Positions 25,739 through 33,279 of a DNA stretch of 64,000 bases are shown one piece after another (the first letter of the stretch is position 1; each line of letters begins with the position of its first letter). A model generated the notes under the pieces. That model was given only the letters and a program-made list of their open reading frames with translations. It was not told the origin of the DNA and did not search any database. The position numbers were made by a program, and so were the translations under genes. Source of the stretch: Nonomuraea ceibae (lineage in GTDB: Bacteria; Actinomycetota; Actinomycetes; Streptosporangiales; Streptosporangiaceae); contig NZ_JAHKRO010000031.1 in NCBI RefSeq assembly GCF_019396325.1, forward strand, positions 16,225-80,224, read 5' to 3'.

Positions 25739-27933
25739 CTTTTCTCCTCCGGGGAGGAGTTATTCTGCAGGCCTAGGTAGTCTAGCGCCCCGGTTGTCCT
25801 GTGAAGGGTGCCGTTGCATCGGTCGAGCAGGCTGCTGCTTTCACCCTTTTCCCGAGCCCATTCAAGGAATTTGCTGTACTCCTTTGGGGTCATTTCGGCA
25901 AAAGGTTTGATTGTTGGTGGTATCCCAGAGCTGAATATATGCCCCTCGCTAGACAGTTCGTCGAACATCCCCTTGTTTAGCATGGCTGTGGCGAGCATCT
26001 GCTCCGACAATCTCTCCACTGCAAGGCGATTGTTGGCCAGCGTGCTATATGTATCATCCAAGCTTCGCCCGGGTTGGGACATTTGTTGTGCGGTATATTT
26101 GGCGATTTCGTCGAATCCCGCCCCAGCCAGCTTGTCATAACCCTTAGTGATGGTTTCATTGAACGCTCCGGCGGCCAACTGGCTGATCGGTCTGGCGCCT
26201 GGAACTGGAAGTAGTCCAATAGCGTCGCGCACCATGCCTTTCAGGGCGTCGTCAGTTCTCTTGGCATCCAGTCCCAGCGCAATTAGCCCTTGACGACGGG
26301 TTTCCACAATGTGGCTGAAGAGTGCTGCCTCCTCTACGGTGCGATCCTCCAAGAACTTCGCCGTGTCTATCCTGTCGACGCGTCCGGTTCCGTTGAGGTC
26401 GAAGCGCTTGACGTCGGCCTGTGTGAAGCCGAAGCGTTCGGCGTTGGAGGCGTCGAGGCCGACCGGGGGGACGGTGTCGAGGGCCGCGCGCATGTGTTCG
26501 GTCTGTGCTCTCACCAGGGCTTCGAACCCGGCGTCGTGCGACGTGGCCAGCAGCAGCGCGTAGGACATGTCCTCGGGGGCGACCCTCTCGAAATGGGCTC
26601 GGTTCAGGTACAGCTGAGACAGTTCGTCCACGTTCGCGGCGATGGCCCGGGCCAAGGGGTACGACAGGGGCGTGTAGCGGTCGAACAGTTCTCTGTTGAC
26701 GAGTTTGAGGTTGCCGTCGTCCGCTTTGCCGAAGGCGCTCCGCACCTCGTCGGACAGGATCTTGGTCAGTTCGGCGGCCAGGTGTCGTGAGGTGGGGTCC
26801 TGGCCGGTGGTGGCGGTGATCAGCAGGTCGTTGAAGGGTGCGTGGTCCTTCAGGTAGAGGGAGGCCCGCCAGCGCGTCGTCAGCAGGTAGTCCAGCGTGG
26901 ACTCCTTCCAGCCGGGCGGGGTGTGGGCCAGGAGGGCGTGGGCGGCTTCGCGGCTGGACTTGGCGGCGTGGAAGAGGTCGTCCACGACGGCGGAGGATCC
27001 TCTGGCGCCGGGGACGCCGGCGTGGGCGCCGGGGCGGAGGAGGGTGCCGAGGCCGAGGGTGCCGGCGAGGTCGGGGACGGGGACCTGGGTGCTGCCGAAG
27101 AGGCGGCCGAGCGCGTCGCCGGTGGCTGCCCATTGGGCTTTGCGCTGGTCGTGTTCGTAGGCGATGGCGTCGCGGCCGACGACGGTCATGAACTCCCGGG
27201 AGAACGGGCTCCGACCGTCGTGGGCTCGCCAGATGAGGGCATGAGCCTGGTAGCCGGTGTAGGTGGTGTCGCCGGTCCGGTGGGTGGCGCGGCCCTGCTG
27301 GGTGAGGTCCTTGAGGAAGGTGGAGCCCAGGTACGCGGGGTCGCGCGGGTCGGTGGCCTTGGCCAGGGCGGTGGCGAGCAGGCTGAGGACGTGGGGGGCG
27401 GTGGTGGTGAGGGGGGTGGTGGCCTGGCGGTCGCGGGCGTCGCGGAGCTGGGCGGCGAGGGAGCCGGGGAGGCGGGTGACGCCTTCGGCGCCCAGGACGC
27501 CGAGGAAGGTCTTGACGAACGCGGCGTCGGCGGTGCGGGAGGCGTACGCGCGCAGTTCGGCGAGGGCGCGGGTGTCGCCGTCGGCGGCACGCCGGGCGGC
27601 GCGGGCGGCGAGGGTGCCGTCGAGCAGGGCCTGGGCGGCGTCGAGGGTGTCGGGGAGCTCGACGAAGCTGCCGGCGGGGGTGCTGGTGCCGAAGGTGACC
27701 TTCTGGCGTTGGAGTTCGTGGACGAGGCGCTGCCGTCGGCGCAGGTCGCCGGCCTGGGTGGCGACACGGGTGGCGAGGTCGCGCAGGCGGGTGGCGGGGG
27801 TGGTGTCGAGGCCGGCGGCGTGCAGCTCGCGGTGGAGGGCCTGGGCGAGCTGTTCCAGCCGGCGGGCGGCCTGGGTGTGGGCGCTGGTCATGGCGTCGAA
27901 CTGGGCCGGTTTGACCCCGGTGAAGCCGCTCAT
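25735..27933 (-). CDS. Large helical protein encoded with a WXG100-like protein (DUF6571-like)
   Basis: 732 residues, ATG 27933. The N-terminal 95 residues are a helical hairpin with an early 'FTGVKPAQFDAM' and heptad-like 'LEQLAQALHREL' and 'LRRRQRLVHELQRQ', as in long WXG100/ESX-related proteins. The long middle is alpha-helical with an EF-hand-like loop D-L-N-G-T-G-R-V-D-R-I-D at 512-523. No signal peptide or catalytic motif recognised. I believe it belongs to DUF6571, found in actinomycetes beside small WXG100-like genes, but this is recall. The 3' third (25,735 to about 26,350) is less GC-rich than the 5' part. It overlaps both neighbours by four bases. Confidence 0.65.
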   Translation of the reverse strand: MSGFTGVKPAQFDAMTSAHTQAARRLEQLAQALHRELHAAGLDTTPATRLRDLATRVATQAGDLRRRQRLVHELQRQKVTFGTSTPAGSFVELPDTLDAAQALLDGTLAARAARRAADGDTRALAELRAYASRTADAAFVKTFLGVLGAEGVTRLPGSLAAQLRDARDRQATTPLTTTAPHVLSLLATALAKATDPRDPAYLGSTFLKDLTQQGRATHRTGDTTYTGYQAHALIWRAHDGRSPFSREFMTVVGRDAIAYEHDQRKAQWAATGDALGRLFGSTQVPVPDLAGTLGLGTLLRPGAHAGVPGARGSSAVVDDLFHAAKSSREAAHALLAHTPPGWKESTLDYLLTTRWRASLYLKDHAPFNDLLITATTGQDPTSRHLAAELTKILSDEVRSAFGKADDGNLKLVNRELFDRYTPLSYPLARAIAANVDELSQLYLNRAHFERVAPEDMSYALLLATSHDAGFEALVRAQTEHMRAALDTVPPVGLDASNAERFGFTQADVKRFDLNGTGRVDRIDTAKFLEDRTVEEAALFSHIVETRRQGLIALGLDAKRTDDALKGMVRDAIGLLPVPGARPISQLAAGAFNETITKGYDKLAGAGFDEIAKYTAQQMSQPGRSLDDTYSTLANNRLAVERLSEQMLATAMLNKGMFDELSSEGHIFSSGIPPTIKPFAEMTPKEYSKFLEWAREKGESSSLLDRCNGTLHRTTGALDYLGLQNNSSPEEKS
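25744..25759 (-). promoter_or_regulatory. Hairpin hiding the lipoprotein ribosome-binding site
   Basis: CTCCTCC-GG-GGAGGAG, a 7-bp perfect hairpin. On the minus strand the GGAGGAG arm is the Shine-Dalgarno site of the TTG start at 25738. Ribosomes finishing the upstream gene would open it. Confidence 0.6.
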
Positions 27934-28172
27934 GGGGTGTCCCGCAGCGCGGCGAGCTTGCGGTCGGCGCTGTGGACGGCCTCGGTGAGCATGGCCCACA
28001 GCTCGCGCTGGTCGGCGTGGAGCTGGGCGCCGAACCGGTCGCCGGTGGGGCCCACCCAGGCGTCGTCGGCCATCAGGCGGCAGGCGGGGGCGAGCGCCCA
28101 CCAGTGTTCGTCCGACAGCCGCCGGATCCGCTCCGCCGTCGCGCGCATCGCCTCGCGGTCGAGGTCAGCCAC
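27930..28172 (-). CDS. WXG100-like small protein
   Basis: 80 residues from GTG 28172, which has GAGGGG six bases upstream; an ATG at 28199 would ignore that site. Two amphipathic helices are joined by 'DDAWVGPTGDRFG', a W-x-G hairpin turn in the middle of the protein as in ESX/WXG100 substrates. Its stop overlaps the start of the large gene (ATGA). Proteins of this type usually serve as secretion partners or chaperones of the long protein that follows. No ESX machinery (EccC, EccD, MycP) lies in the window. Confidence 0.65.
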   Translation of the reverse strand: MADLDREAMRATAERIRRLSDEHWWALAPACRLMADDAWVGPTGDRFGAQLHADQRELWAMLTEAVHSADRKLAALRDTP

Positions 28173-28390
28173 GATGATCCCCTCGTATGGCTCGTGCACA
28201 GAACCAGATCAGGAGGCGGCGTTCCTCCACGTCACCCCGACGGTAATCACGATCACGACGACAAGACAAGTTGAACGTCAGCGAAAGTATGAATGCGTTC
28301 GATATTCGCCGGGAATTGTGTGGATTTGCGGTACGAAATTCGGGCGGGGGAAATCCGGTCGCCGTGATCTCGTGTGCCACGCTTGACCGC

Positions 28391-29236
28391 ATGGGACATG
28401 ACGCGAGGATCGCGGTCACCGGGGTGACCGGTTATGTGGGCGGCAGGGTGGCGCGCAGGCTGGCCGAGGAGGGGGTGGCGCTCCGGCTGGTGGCGCGCGA
28501 CCCGGCCCGGGTGCCGAGGCTGCCGGGAGCGGTGGTGGAGCAGGCGTCCTACGGCGACGCGGAGGCCGTGCACCACGCGGTGGCCGGGGCCGAGGTGGTG
28601 CTGATGGTGTCGGCGACGGAGGCGGCCGACCGGCTGGCCGAGCATCGGGCGTTCGTGGACGCGGCGGCGGAGGCGGGGGTGCGGCATCTGGTCTACACGT
28701 CCTTCTGCGGGGCCGGGCCGGAGGCGGCGTTCACGCTGGCGCGCGACCACTGGGCGACGGAGGAGCACATCCGGGCGTCCGGGATGGCGTTCACGTTCCT
28801 GCGGGACAACCTGTACGCGGACTTCCTGCCCGCGATGGCCGGTGACGACGGGGTGATCCGGGGACCTGCGGGCGACGGGCGGGTGGCGGCGGTGGCGCGT
28901 GACGACGTGGCCGACGCCGCGGCGGCGGTGCTGTGCGGGCCGGGGCGGCACGAGGGGGCGACGTACGACCTGACGGGGCCGCAGGCGCTGACCCTGGCCG
29001 AGGTCGCGGCCGTGCTGACGGAGGCGGGCGACCGCGAGATCACCTACCACGCCGAGACGGTCGAGGAGGCCTACCGCTCGCGTGCCTCGTACGGGGCGCC
29101 GCCGTGGCAGGTGGACGCCTGGGTGTCCACGTACACGGCGATCGCGCGCGGCGAGCTCGACCGGGTCAGCGGCGACGTCGCCCTGCTGACCGGCCACCCG
29201 GCCACCGCCCTGGCCGACCTGATCCGCCGCCTGTAG
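28391..29236 (+). CDS. NmrA/SDR-type NAD(P)-binding oxidoreductase
   Basis: 281 residues. Rossmann motif 'VTGVTGYVGGRVARRL', then 'VARDPARVPRLPG' (NADPH preference), 'LVYTSFCGAGPEAAFTLARDHWATEEHIRASGMAFTFLRDNLYADF', as in quinone-reductase-2-like NmrA proteins (QOR2/YtfG). These lack the SDR YxxxK pair and act as NADPH sensors or quinone reductases. ATG 28391 chosen as the start of the Rossmann fold. It lies between the WXG100-like operon (divergent) and the SARP gene. Confidence 0.82.
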   Translation: MGHDARIAVTGVTGYVGGRVARRLAEEGVALRLVARDPARVPRLPGAVVEQASYGDAEAVHHAVAGAEVVLMVSATEAADRLAEHRAFVDAAAEAGVRHLVYTSFCGAGPEAAFTLARDHWATEEHIRASGMAFTFLRDNLYADFLPAMAGDDGVIRGPAGDGRVAAVARDDVADAAAAVLCGPGRHEGATYDLTGPQALTLAEVAAVLTEAGDREITYHAETVEEAYRSRASYGAPPWQVDAWVSTYTAIARGELDRVSGDVALLTGHPATALADLIRRL

Positions 29237-29240
29237 CCCC

Positions 29241-29306
29241 GCACAAGCCTGTACAGCTCCGCTGAAGCCTGTACAGCTCCGCGCAAGCCCGTGCAGCTCC
29301 GCACAA
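29241..29306. repeat. Array of 20-bp direct repeats upstream of the SARP gene
   Basis: Three adjacent 20-bp units (29241-29260, 29261-29280, 29281-29300) and a six-base start of a fourth. First unit: GCACAAGCCTGTACAGCTCC; the second matches 18/20 and the third 17/20. Each holds (G)TACAGCTCC or a one-base variant. It lies in the 159-base gap between the oxidoreductase stop and the SARP start. Likely binding sites for the SARP itself or another regulator. Confidence 0.7.
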
Positions 29307-29395
29307 TGCTGGGACGGCGGAGGTCCATAGCGGAATCACAGAGGATGCAAAGCGCCCGTCCGTACGCTGCGGCCCACGGGGAGCGGAGGGCAGGC

Positions 29396-30139
29396 ATGTT
29401 CAAGGTGCTCGGTACGTTGGAGCTGGACTTTCCTGGGGAGTGCGTCGAGATCGGCGCGGCGAAGCAGCGGGCCGTCCTGGCCGTGCTGCTGTTGCGGGCG
29501 GGGCGCCCGGTCGGCGCGGACCGGCTGATCGCGGAGGTGTGGGGCGACGCGCCGCCGCCCACCGCGCGCACGAGTCTGCGCACGTACGTCTACCGGCTGC
29601 GGCGGACGCTGGCGCCGCTGTCGGGGCCGGGGCTGCGGCTGGCCACCCGGGGCCGGAGCTATGTGCTGAGCCTGCCGGAGGACGCGCTCGACGTGAGCGT
29701 GTTCCAGCGGTCGGTGGCGGCGGCCGGGGCGGCGATGGAACGCGGGGACGCTCCCGGCGCGGCCGGGACGCTGCGTTCGGCGCTGGAGATGTGGCGCGGG
29801 CCGGTGCTGCCGGAGCTGGACCTGGAGCTCGTCCGGCAGGAGCGGCACCGGCTGGAGGATGCCCGCGGGTACGCCCGCGAGCTGTGGCTGGAGGCCGAGC
29901 TCGGCTGCGGCAGGCACCGGCAGGCCGTGCCGGCGCTGGAGAGGTTCGTGGCGGCTCATCCGTTCCGGGAGAACGTGTGGGCGATGCTGGTCCGGGCCCT
30001 GTGGATGTCCGGCCGCCGGGCCGACGCGCTGGCCGCGTACCGGAGGGTGCGCGCGCTGCTGGCGGAGGAGCTGGGCGTCGATCCGTCGGGCGAGCTGGAA
30101 CGGCTCCACCAGGACATCCTCAGCGGGCGCGAGCCCTAG
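29396..30139 (+). CDS. SARP-family transcriptional activator
   Basis: 247-residue small SARP: OmpR-type winged helix at 1-95 ('MFKVLGTLEL...KQRAVLAVLLLRAGRPVGADRLIAEVWGD...ARTSLRTYVYRLRRTL') and a BTAD helical domain at about 100-245 ending 'RVRALLAEELGVDPSGELERLHQDIL'. No ATPase or TPR extension, so it is of the ActII-ORF4/RedD class that activates secondary-metabolite clusters by binding heptamer repeats. ATG 29396 with GGAGGG upstream. It converges on the cysteine-rich peptide operon and is its likely pathway-specific regulator, since related repeats occur upstream of both. Confidence 0.9.
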   Translation: MFKVLGTLELDFPGECVEIGAAKQRAVLAVLLLRAGRPVGADRLIAEVWGDAPPPTARTSLRTYVYRLRRTLAPLSGPGLRLATRGRSYVLSLPEDALDVSVFQRSVAAAGAAMERGDAPGAAGTLRSALEMWRGPVLPELDLELVRQERHRLEDARGYARELWLEAELGCGRHRQAVPALERFVAAHPFRENVWAMLVRALWMSGRRADALAAYRRVRALLAEELGVDPSGELERLHQDILSGREP

Positions 30140-30189
30140 CGGCGGCGGCCCCGGAGCCGCGCGGGCCCCGGGGCGCCGGCCTGAGGCCG

Positions 30190-30363
30190 CTACTGCGGGA
30201 TGCAGGTCTTGCGGTGGTAGATGCTGCCGTCGGAGCGGCGGCACTGGTAGACGTAGCAGCACATGCCGTCACGGCAGTAGGAGCTGACGAGCTTGCAGGT
30301 GTCGGCGGCCTTCGCCGAGATGGTCGGGACGAGCAGGCCGGCGACGGCGCTGATGAGCTTCAT
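30190..30363 (-). CDS. Six-cysteine peptide precursor A (knottin-like)
   Basis: 57-residue ORF, stop TAG, with GAGGAGA eight bases before ATG 30363. Leader of about 20 residues begins MKLI and ends A-K-A-A-D. The core has six Cys at 23, 30, 35, 36, 41, 54: C-x6-C-x4-CC-x4-C-x12-C, the order of inhibitor-cystine-knot peptides. The segment DGMCCYVY is identical in peptide B. The core is basic (several Arg, Lys, His). Last gene of the operon with exporter, signal peptidase and thiol-redox proteins, which supports a secreted, oxidised peptide. Activity unknown: antimicrobial, signal or toxin are all possible. No relative recognised by name. Confidence 0.8.
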   Translation of the reverse strand: MKLISAVAGLLVPTISAKAADTCKLVSSYCRDGMCCYVYQCRRSDGSIYHRKTCIPQ

Positions 30364-30400
30364 GATCGGGTTCTCCTCAGTCTTTCGAACGCGGCCGGGG

Positions 30401-30544
30401 CTAGCCGCAGACCTTCTCGTAGCGGGTGCCGCACCTGTAGACGTAGCAGCACATGCCGTCGGGGTAGCAGTTCTTGGAGATCAGGACGCAGTCGGCCGCG
30501 GCGCGTGCCTTGAGGGTGGGGATGAGGCGGTCGATGAGCTTCAT
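30401..30544 (-). CDS. Six-cysteine peptide precursor B (knottin-like)
   Basis: 47-residue ORF, stop TAG, with AAGGAAG before ATG 30544. The leader MKLIDRLIPTLKARAAA shares MKLI, an L-(I/V)-P-T step and the A-[KR]-A end with peptide A, but is amphipathic rather than hydrophobic, so it is a poor Sec signal and suits recognition by a dedicated transporter or peptidase. The core has Cys at 19, 26, 32, 33, 38, 46: C-x6-C-x5-CC-x4-C-x7-C, closely matching the classical cystine-knot spacing. It starts 19 bases after the signal peptidase stop and lies 37 bases before peptide A. Confidence 0.8.
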   Translation of the reverse strand: MKLIDRLIPTLKARAAADCVLISKNCYPDGMCCYVYRCGTRYEKVCG

Positions 30545-30563
30545 TTCTCTTCCTTCTTTTCGA

Positions 30564-30980
30564 TCAGGTTCGGGGGCCTTGCGGGAGTGACCTCCTCTCC
30601 GGCCGGAGCGGGCGGATCATGACGCCGAGGAGGCTCGATCCCGGGAGCGGTCCCAGGTCCCGGGAGTCGAGGCTGACCTCGGAGTTGTCGCCCAGCACCA
30701 CCACGTGTCCCGCGGGCACCGCCCCGCCGCACGGCACTCCCGGCGGGGCCGGGTCTCCGGGCAGGGCGGCGACGCGCTTGACGAGGTGGCCGGGTTCGGC
30801 GGGGTGGCGCAGGACGGCGATCTGGCCGCGGCGCAGGCGGGCCAGGCGGGTCCGGCGCAGGAGCAGGCGGTCGCCCGGCAGCAGCGCGGGCGCCATGCTG
30901 ATCCCGTCGACGACCACGATCCGGTACGCGTGCCGTACCCAGGCGAGGGCGACGGCGGCGGCCACGAGCACGATGATCAT
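30564..30980 (-). CDS. S26 family signal peptidase (dedicated to the peptide cluster)
   Basis: 138 residues. One N-terminal membrane helix (MIIVLVAAAVALAWV), then 'VDGISMAPALLPGDRLL' with nucleophile S28, 'GHLVKRVAALPGD' with general base K68, and the family end 'VLGDNSEVSLDSRDLGPLPGSSLLGVMIRPL'. Type I signal peptidases cleave after A-x-A; both nearby peptides have A-K-A or A-R-A before the cysteine core. The housekeeping signal peptidase is expected elsewhere. The ATG overlaps the exporter stop (ATGA), so it is translationally coupled. Confidence 0.88.
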   Translation of the reverse strand: MIIVLVAAAVALAWVRHAYRIVVVDGISMAPALLPGDRLLLRRTRLARLRRGQIAVLRHPAEPGHLVKRVAALPGDPAPPGVPCGGAVPAGHVVVLGDNSEVSLDSRDLGPLPGSSLLGVMIRPLRPERRSLPQGPRT

Positions 30981-32791
30981 CGCGGCACCGCCTGGTAGCC
31001 CTCGGCCTGGAGGCGGAACAGGCAGGCGTAGGCGCCGTCGGCGGCCATGAGCGCGTCGTGGCCGCCCCGCTCGGTGACCACGCCGTCCTCCAGGACGACG
31101 ATCAGGTCGGCGTCGCGGACCGTGTTGAGCCGGTGGGAGATGAGCAGGCTGGTGCGGCCCTCGCGGTGCAGGCGCATGCGGGCGTGCACGTCGGCCTCGG
31201 CCTCCGGGTCGAGGCCGGAGCTCGGCTCGTCGAGGATCATCAGGTCCCGTCCGTCGCGGAAGAAGGCCCTGGCCAGTGCGGTCCGCTGCCACTGGCCGCC
31301 GGACAGGACGACGCCGGTCGCGGAGTCCTCCCGGTCCTCCTCGCTGAGGAACATCCGGGTCAGCAGCGTGTCGTAGCCGCGCGGCAGGCCGGACAGCAGC
31401 TCGTCCACCCCGGCCCGGCGGGCGGCGGCGCGGACGCGGTCCAGGTCGCCGAGGGCGGCGGGGTCGCCGATGCCGATGTTGTCGCGGGCGGAGAAGTCGT
31501 AGGCCATGTGGTCCTGGAAGACGCCGCTGATGCGCTGCCGCAGCTCCTCCGGCCGTACGTCGCGCAGGTCGGCGCCGTCCCAGAGGATCGCGCCCCGGCT
31601 CGGGTCGTAGAACCGGCACAGCAGCTTGACCAGCGTGCTCTTGCCGGCGCCGTTGCGGCCCACGAGTGCCACGGACGCGCCGTACGGGATGAACAGGGAG
31701 ACGCCGCGCAGGATCCACGGGTGCTCGTCGCTGTAGCGGAACCACACGTCGCGCAGCTCGATGCCGCGCCGCAGAGGCGGCAGGGGGAGCGGCGCGGCCG
31801 GAACGGCGAGGTCGGGGCCGGCGTGGACCACGCTCACGTAGTGGCCGAGCAGGCGCAGGCCGTGGTGGGTGCCGGCGATGCCGGACACGAGCGTGCCGAG
31901 CGCGTTCTGGACGCCGGCGACGGCGGCGACGAACATGGTCACGTCGCCCGCGCTGAGCCGGCCGGCGAGCGCGGCGTGCCCTGCCCAGAGCAGGCCGCCG
32001 CCCGCCGCCAGCGCCGACAGCAGGGCGAGCGCGCCCTCGGCCGAGAGCTCGCGCCGGTCCATCCGCCGCTTGGCCGTGTCGGAGGCGCGCAGCTCGGCCA
32101 TCATCCGGTCGCGCAGGAGCGGCCCGCTGCCGAACAGCCGGATCTCCTTGGCTGCCTCGATCGTGCTGAGCAGGCTGCCGTAGAAGAACTGCCGCCGTTC
32201 GGCGGGGCCGATCTCCCACAGCATGGCCGCGCGCCGCCGCGACAGGCGGAGCTGGGCGACGAGGGCGGGGACGGCGACGGCGGTCACGATCGCGGTCATG
32301 GCGGGGCTGATGACGAGCAGCGAGCCGACGAACCCCGTCAGCACGAGCGCGGAGCGGACCAGGCCGAACGCCCCGGTGACGAGGCCGCCCGCCTGGGAGG
32401 CGCCGTCCTGGGCCAGGCGGAGCCCGTCGAGGACGCGCGGGTCCTCGAAGCGGCGCAGCCCAGCGAAGCCCGCCGTCGCGGTGAACAGGCGCTCGGTCGT
32501 GCCGGCCGCCACCTCGCGGCCGATCTGGTTGCCCAGGTAGCGGGACAGGTGGGGCAGCACGGCGAGGGCGGTCCCGGCGGCGGCCAGGCCGGCGAGGGCG
32601 GCCGTCAGCGGGCCGGAGGCCCCGGTGAGGATGTCGATCACCAGCTTGGTGAGCCAGGCCACGGCGACCGGCGTCGCGGCCTCGGCGAGCATGACCAGGA
32701 CGTACGCGGCGGCCGGGCGGCGGGCGCGGCTCCAGGCGATGCGGGCCGCCTCACGCGCCGACGCGGTCAGCCGGATCTCGTCGCCCGTCAT
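30977..32791 (-). CDS. ABC exporter (fused membrane and ATPase domains)
   Basis: 604 residues. N-terminal ABC membrane domain (residues 1 to about 330, six hydrophobic segments) and nucleotide-binding domain with Walker A 'GRNGAGKST', signature 'LSGGQWQRTALAR', Walker B 'LMILDEPSSGLD' and switch 'ISHRLNTVRDADLI'. No N-terminal C39 peptidase domain, so leader removal must come from another enzyme, fitting the adjacent S26 peptidase. It is of the homodimeric peptide-exporter type seen in lantibiotic and lasso clusters. ATG 32791 overlaps the redoxin stop. Confidence 0.88.
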   Translation of the reverse strand: MTGDEIRLTASAREAARIAWSRARRPAAAYVLVMLAEAATPVAVAWLTKLVIDILTGASGPLTAALAGLAAAGTALAVLPHLSRYLGNQIGREVAAGTTERLFTATAGFAGLRRFEDPRVLDGLRLAQDGASQAGGLVTGAFGLVRSALVLTGFVGSLLVISPAMTAIVTAVAVPALVAQLRLSRRRAAMLWEIGPAERRQFFYGSLLSTIEAAKEIRLFGSGPLLRDRMMAELRASDTAKRRMDRRELSAEGALALLSALAAGGGLLWAGHAALAGRLSAGDVTMFVAAVAGVQNALGTLVSGIAGTHHGLRLLGHYVSVVHAGPDLAVPAAPLPLPPLRRGIELRDVWFRYSDEHPWILRGVSLFIPYGASVALVGRNGAGKSTLVKLLCRFYDPSRGAILWDGADLRDVRPEELRQRISGVFQDHMAYDFSARDNIGIGDPAALGDLDRVRAAARRAGVDELLSGLPRGYDTLLTRMFLSEEDREDSATGVVLSGGQWQRTALARAFFRDGRDLMILDEPSSGLDPEAEADVHARMRLHREGRTSLLISHRLNTVRDADLIVVLEDGVVTERGGHDALMAADGAYACLFRLQAEGYQAVPR

Positions 32792-33279
32792 GCGACCGGG
32801 ATGGCGTCGAGGTCGCCGGCGAGCACGGTGCCGTCGCCGCCGACGAGGAAGACCGCGGGGAACGCGGCGACCTGGAAGGCGCGCTGGACGGGGCCGCCGG
32901 GGCCTTCGACGACGACGCGGGCGGCGCCGGCGAGCCGGGCGGCATAGCCTTCCGCGTCCTCGGCGCGTACCGCGTGTACGACGGCGAGGCAGTCGTGGGG
33001 CAGCGCGCCCGCTCGCGCCACGAACCGGGGCAGCAGGTCCTCGCACGGTTCGCAGCCGGGGGTGAAGAAGCCGACGAGCGTCGGCCCGGTCAGCAGCTCG
33101 CGGGCGACGGGCCGGCCCTCGGTGTCCTGGGCGGCGAAATCGCCGACGTGGTGCCCGACGGGGACGCCGCCGGCGGGGGCGTCGAACTGGCGCAGGCGGC
33201 GGATGAGCCCGGCGGTCAGCGCCAGGTTGAGCAGTGACAGCACGCCCAGCAGGACGACGGCGGCGACCAGGTACTGCAT
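32788..33279 (-). CDS. Membrane-anchored thioredoxin-like protein (MauD/TlpA type)
   Basis: 163 residues. N-terminal membrane helix 2-24, then a thioredoxin fold facing outside: 'GDFAAQDTEGRPVARELLTGPTLVGFFTPGCEPCEDLLPRF' with active site C76-E-P-C79 and a cis-Pro loop 'AFPAVFLVGGDGTVL'. MauD and TlpA relatives transfer or isomerise disulfides on the periplasmic side. Encoded directly after the MauE-like gene (overlap ATGA), the same pair that supports the many disulfides of methylamine dehydrogenase; here the clients are presumably the two six-Cys peptides. Confidence 0.85.
   Translation of the reverse strand: MQYLVAAVVLLGVLSLLNLALTAGLIRRLRQFDAPAGGVPVGHHVGDFAAQDTEGRPVARELLTGPTLVGFFTPGCEPCEDLLPRFVARAGALPHDCLAVVHAVRAEDAEGYAARLAGAARVVVEGPGGPVQRAFQVAAFPAVFLVGGDGTVLAGDLDAIPVA

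Noticed and set aside
25067..28172. A prophage or genomic island
   Set aside because: No integrase, att repeat, tRNA or phage structural gene; only a local drop in GC and an unusual gene set.
29241..29306. CRISPR-like array
   Set aside because: Units are only 20 bp and directly adjacent with no spacers; no cas genes.
30190..30544. Lanthipeptide or lasso precursors
   Set aside because: No LanB/C/M, lasso cyclase or transglutaminase-like protease nearby; cysteine order fits disulfide peptides better.
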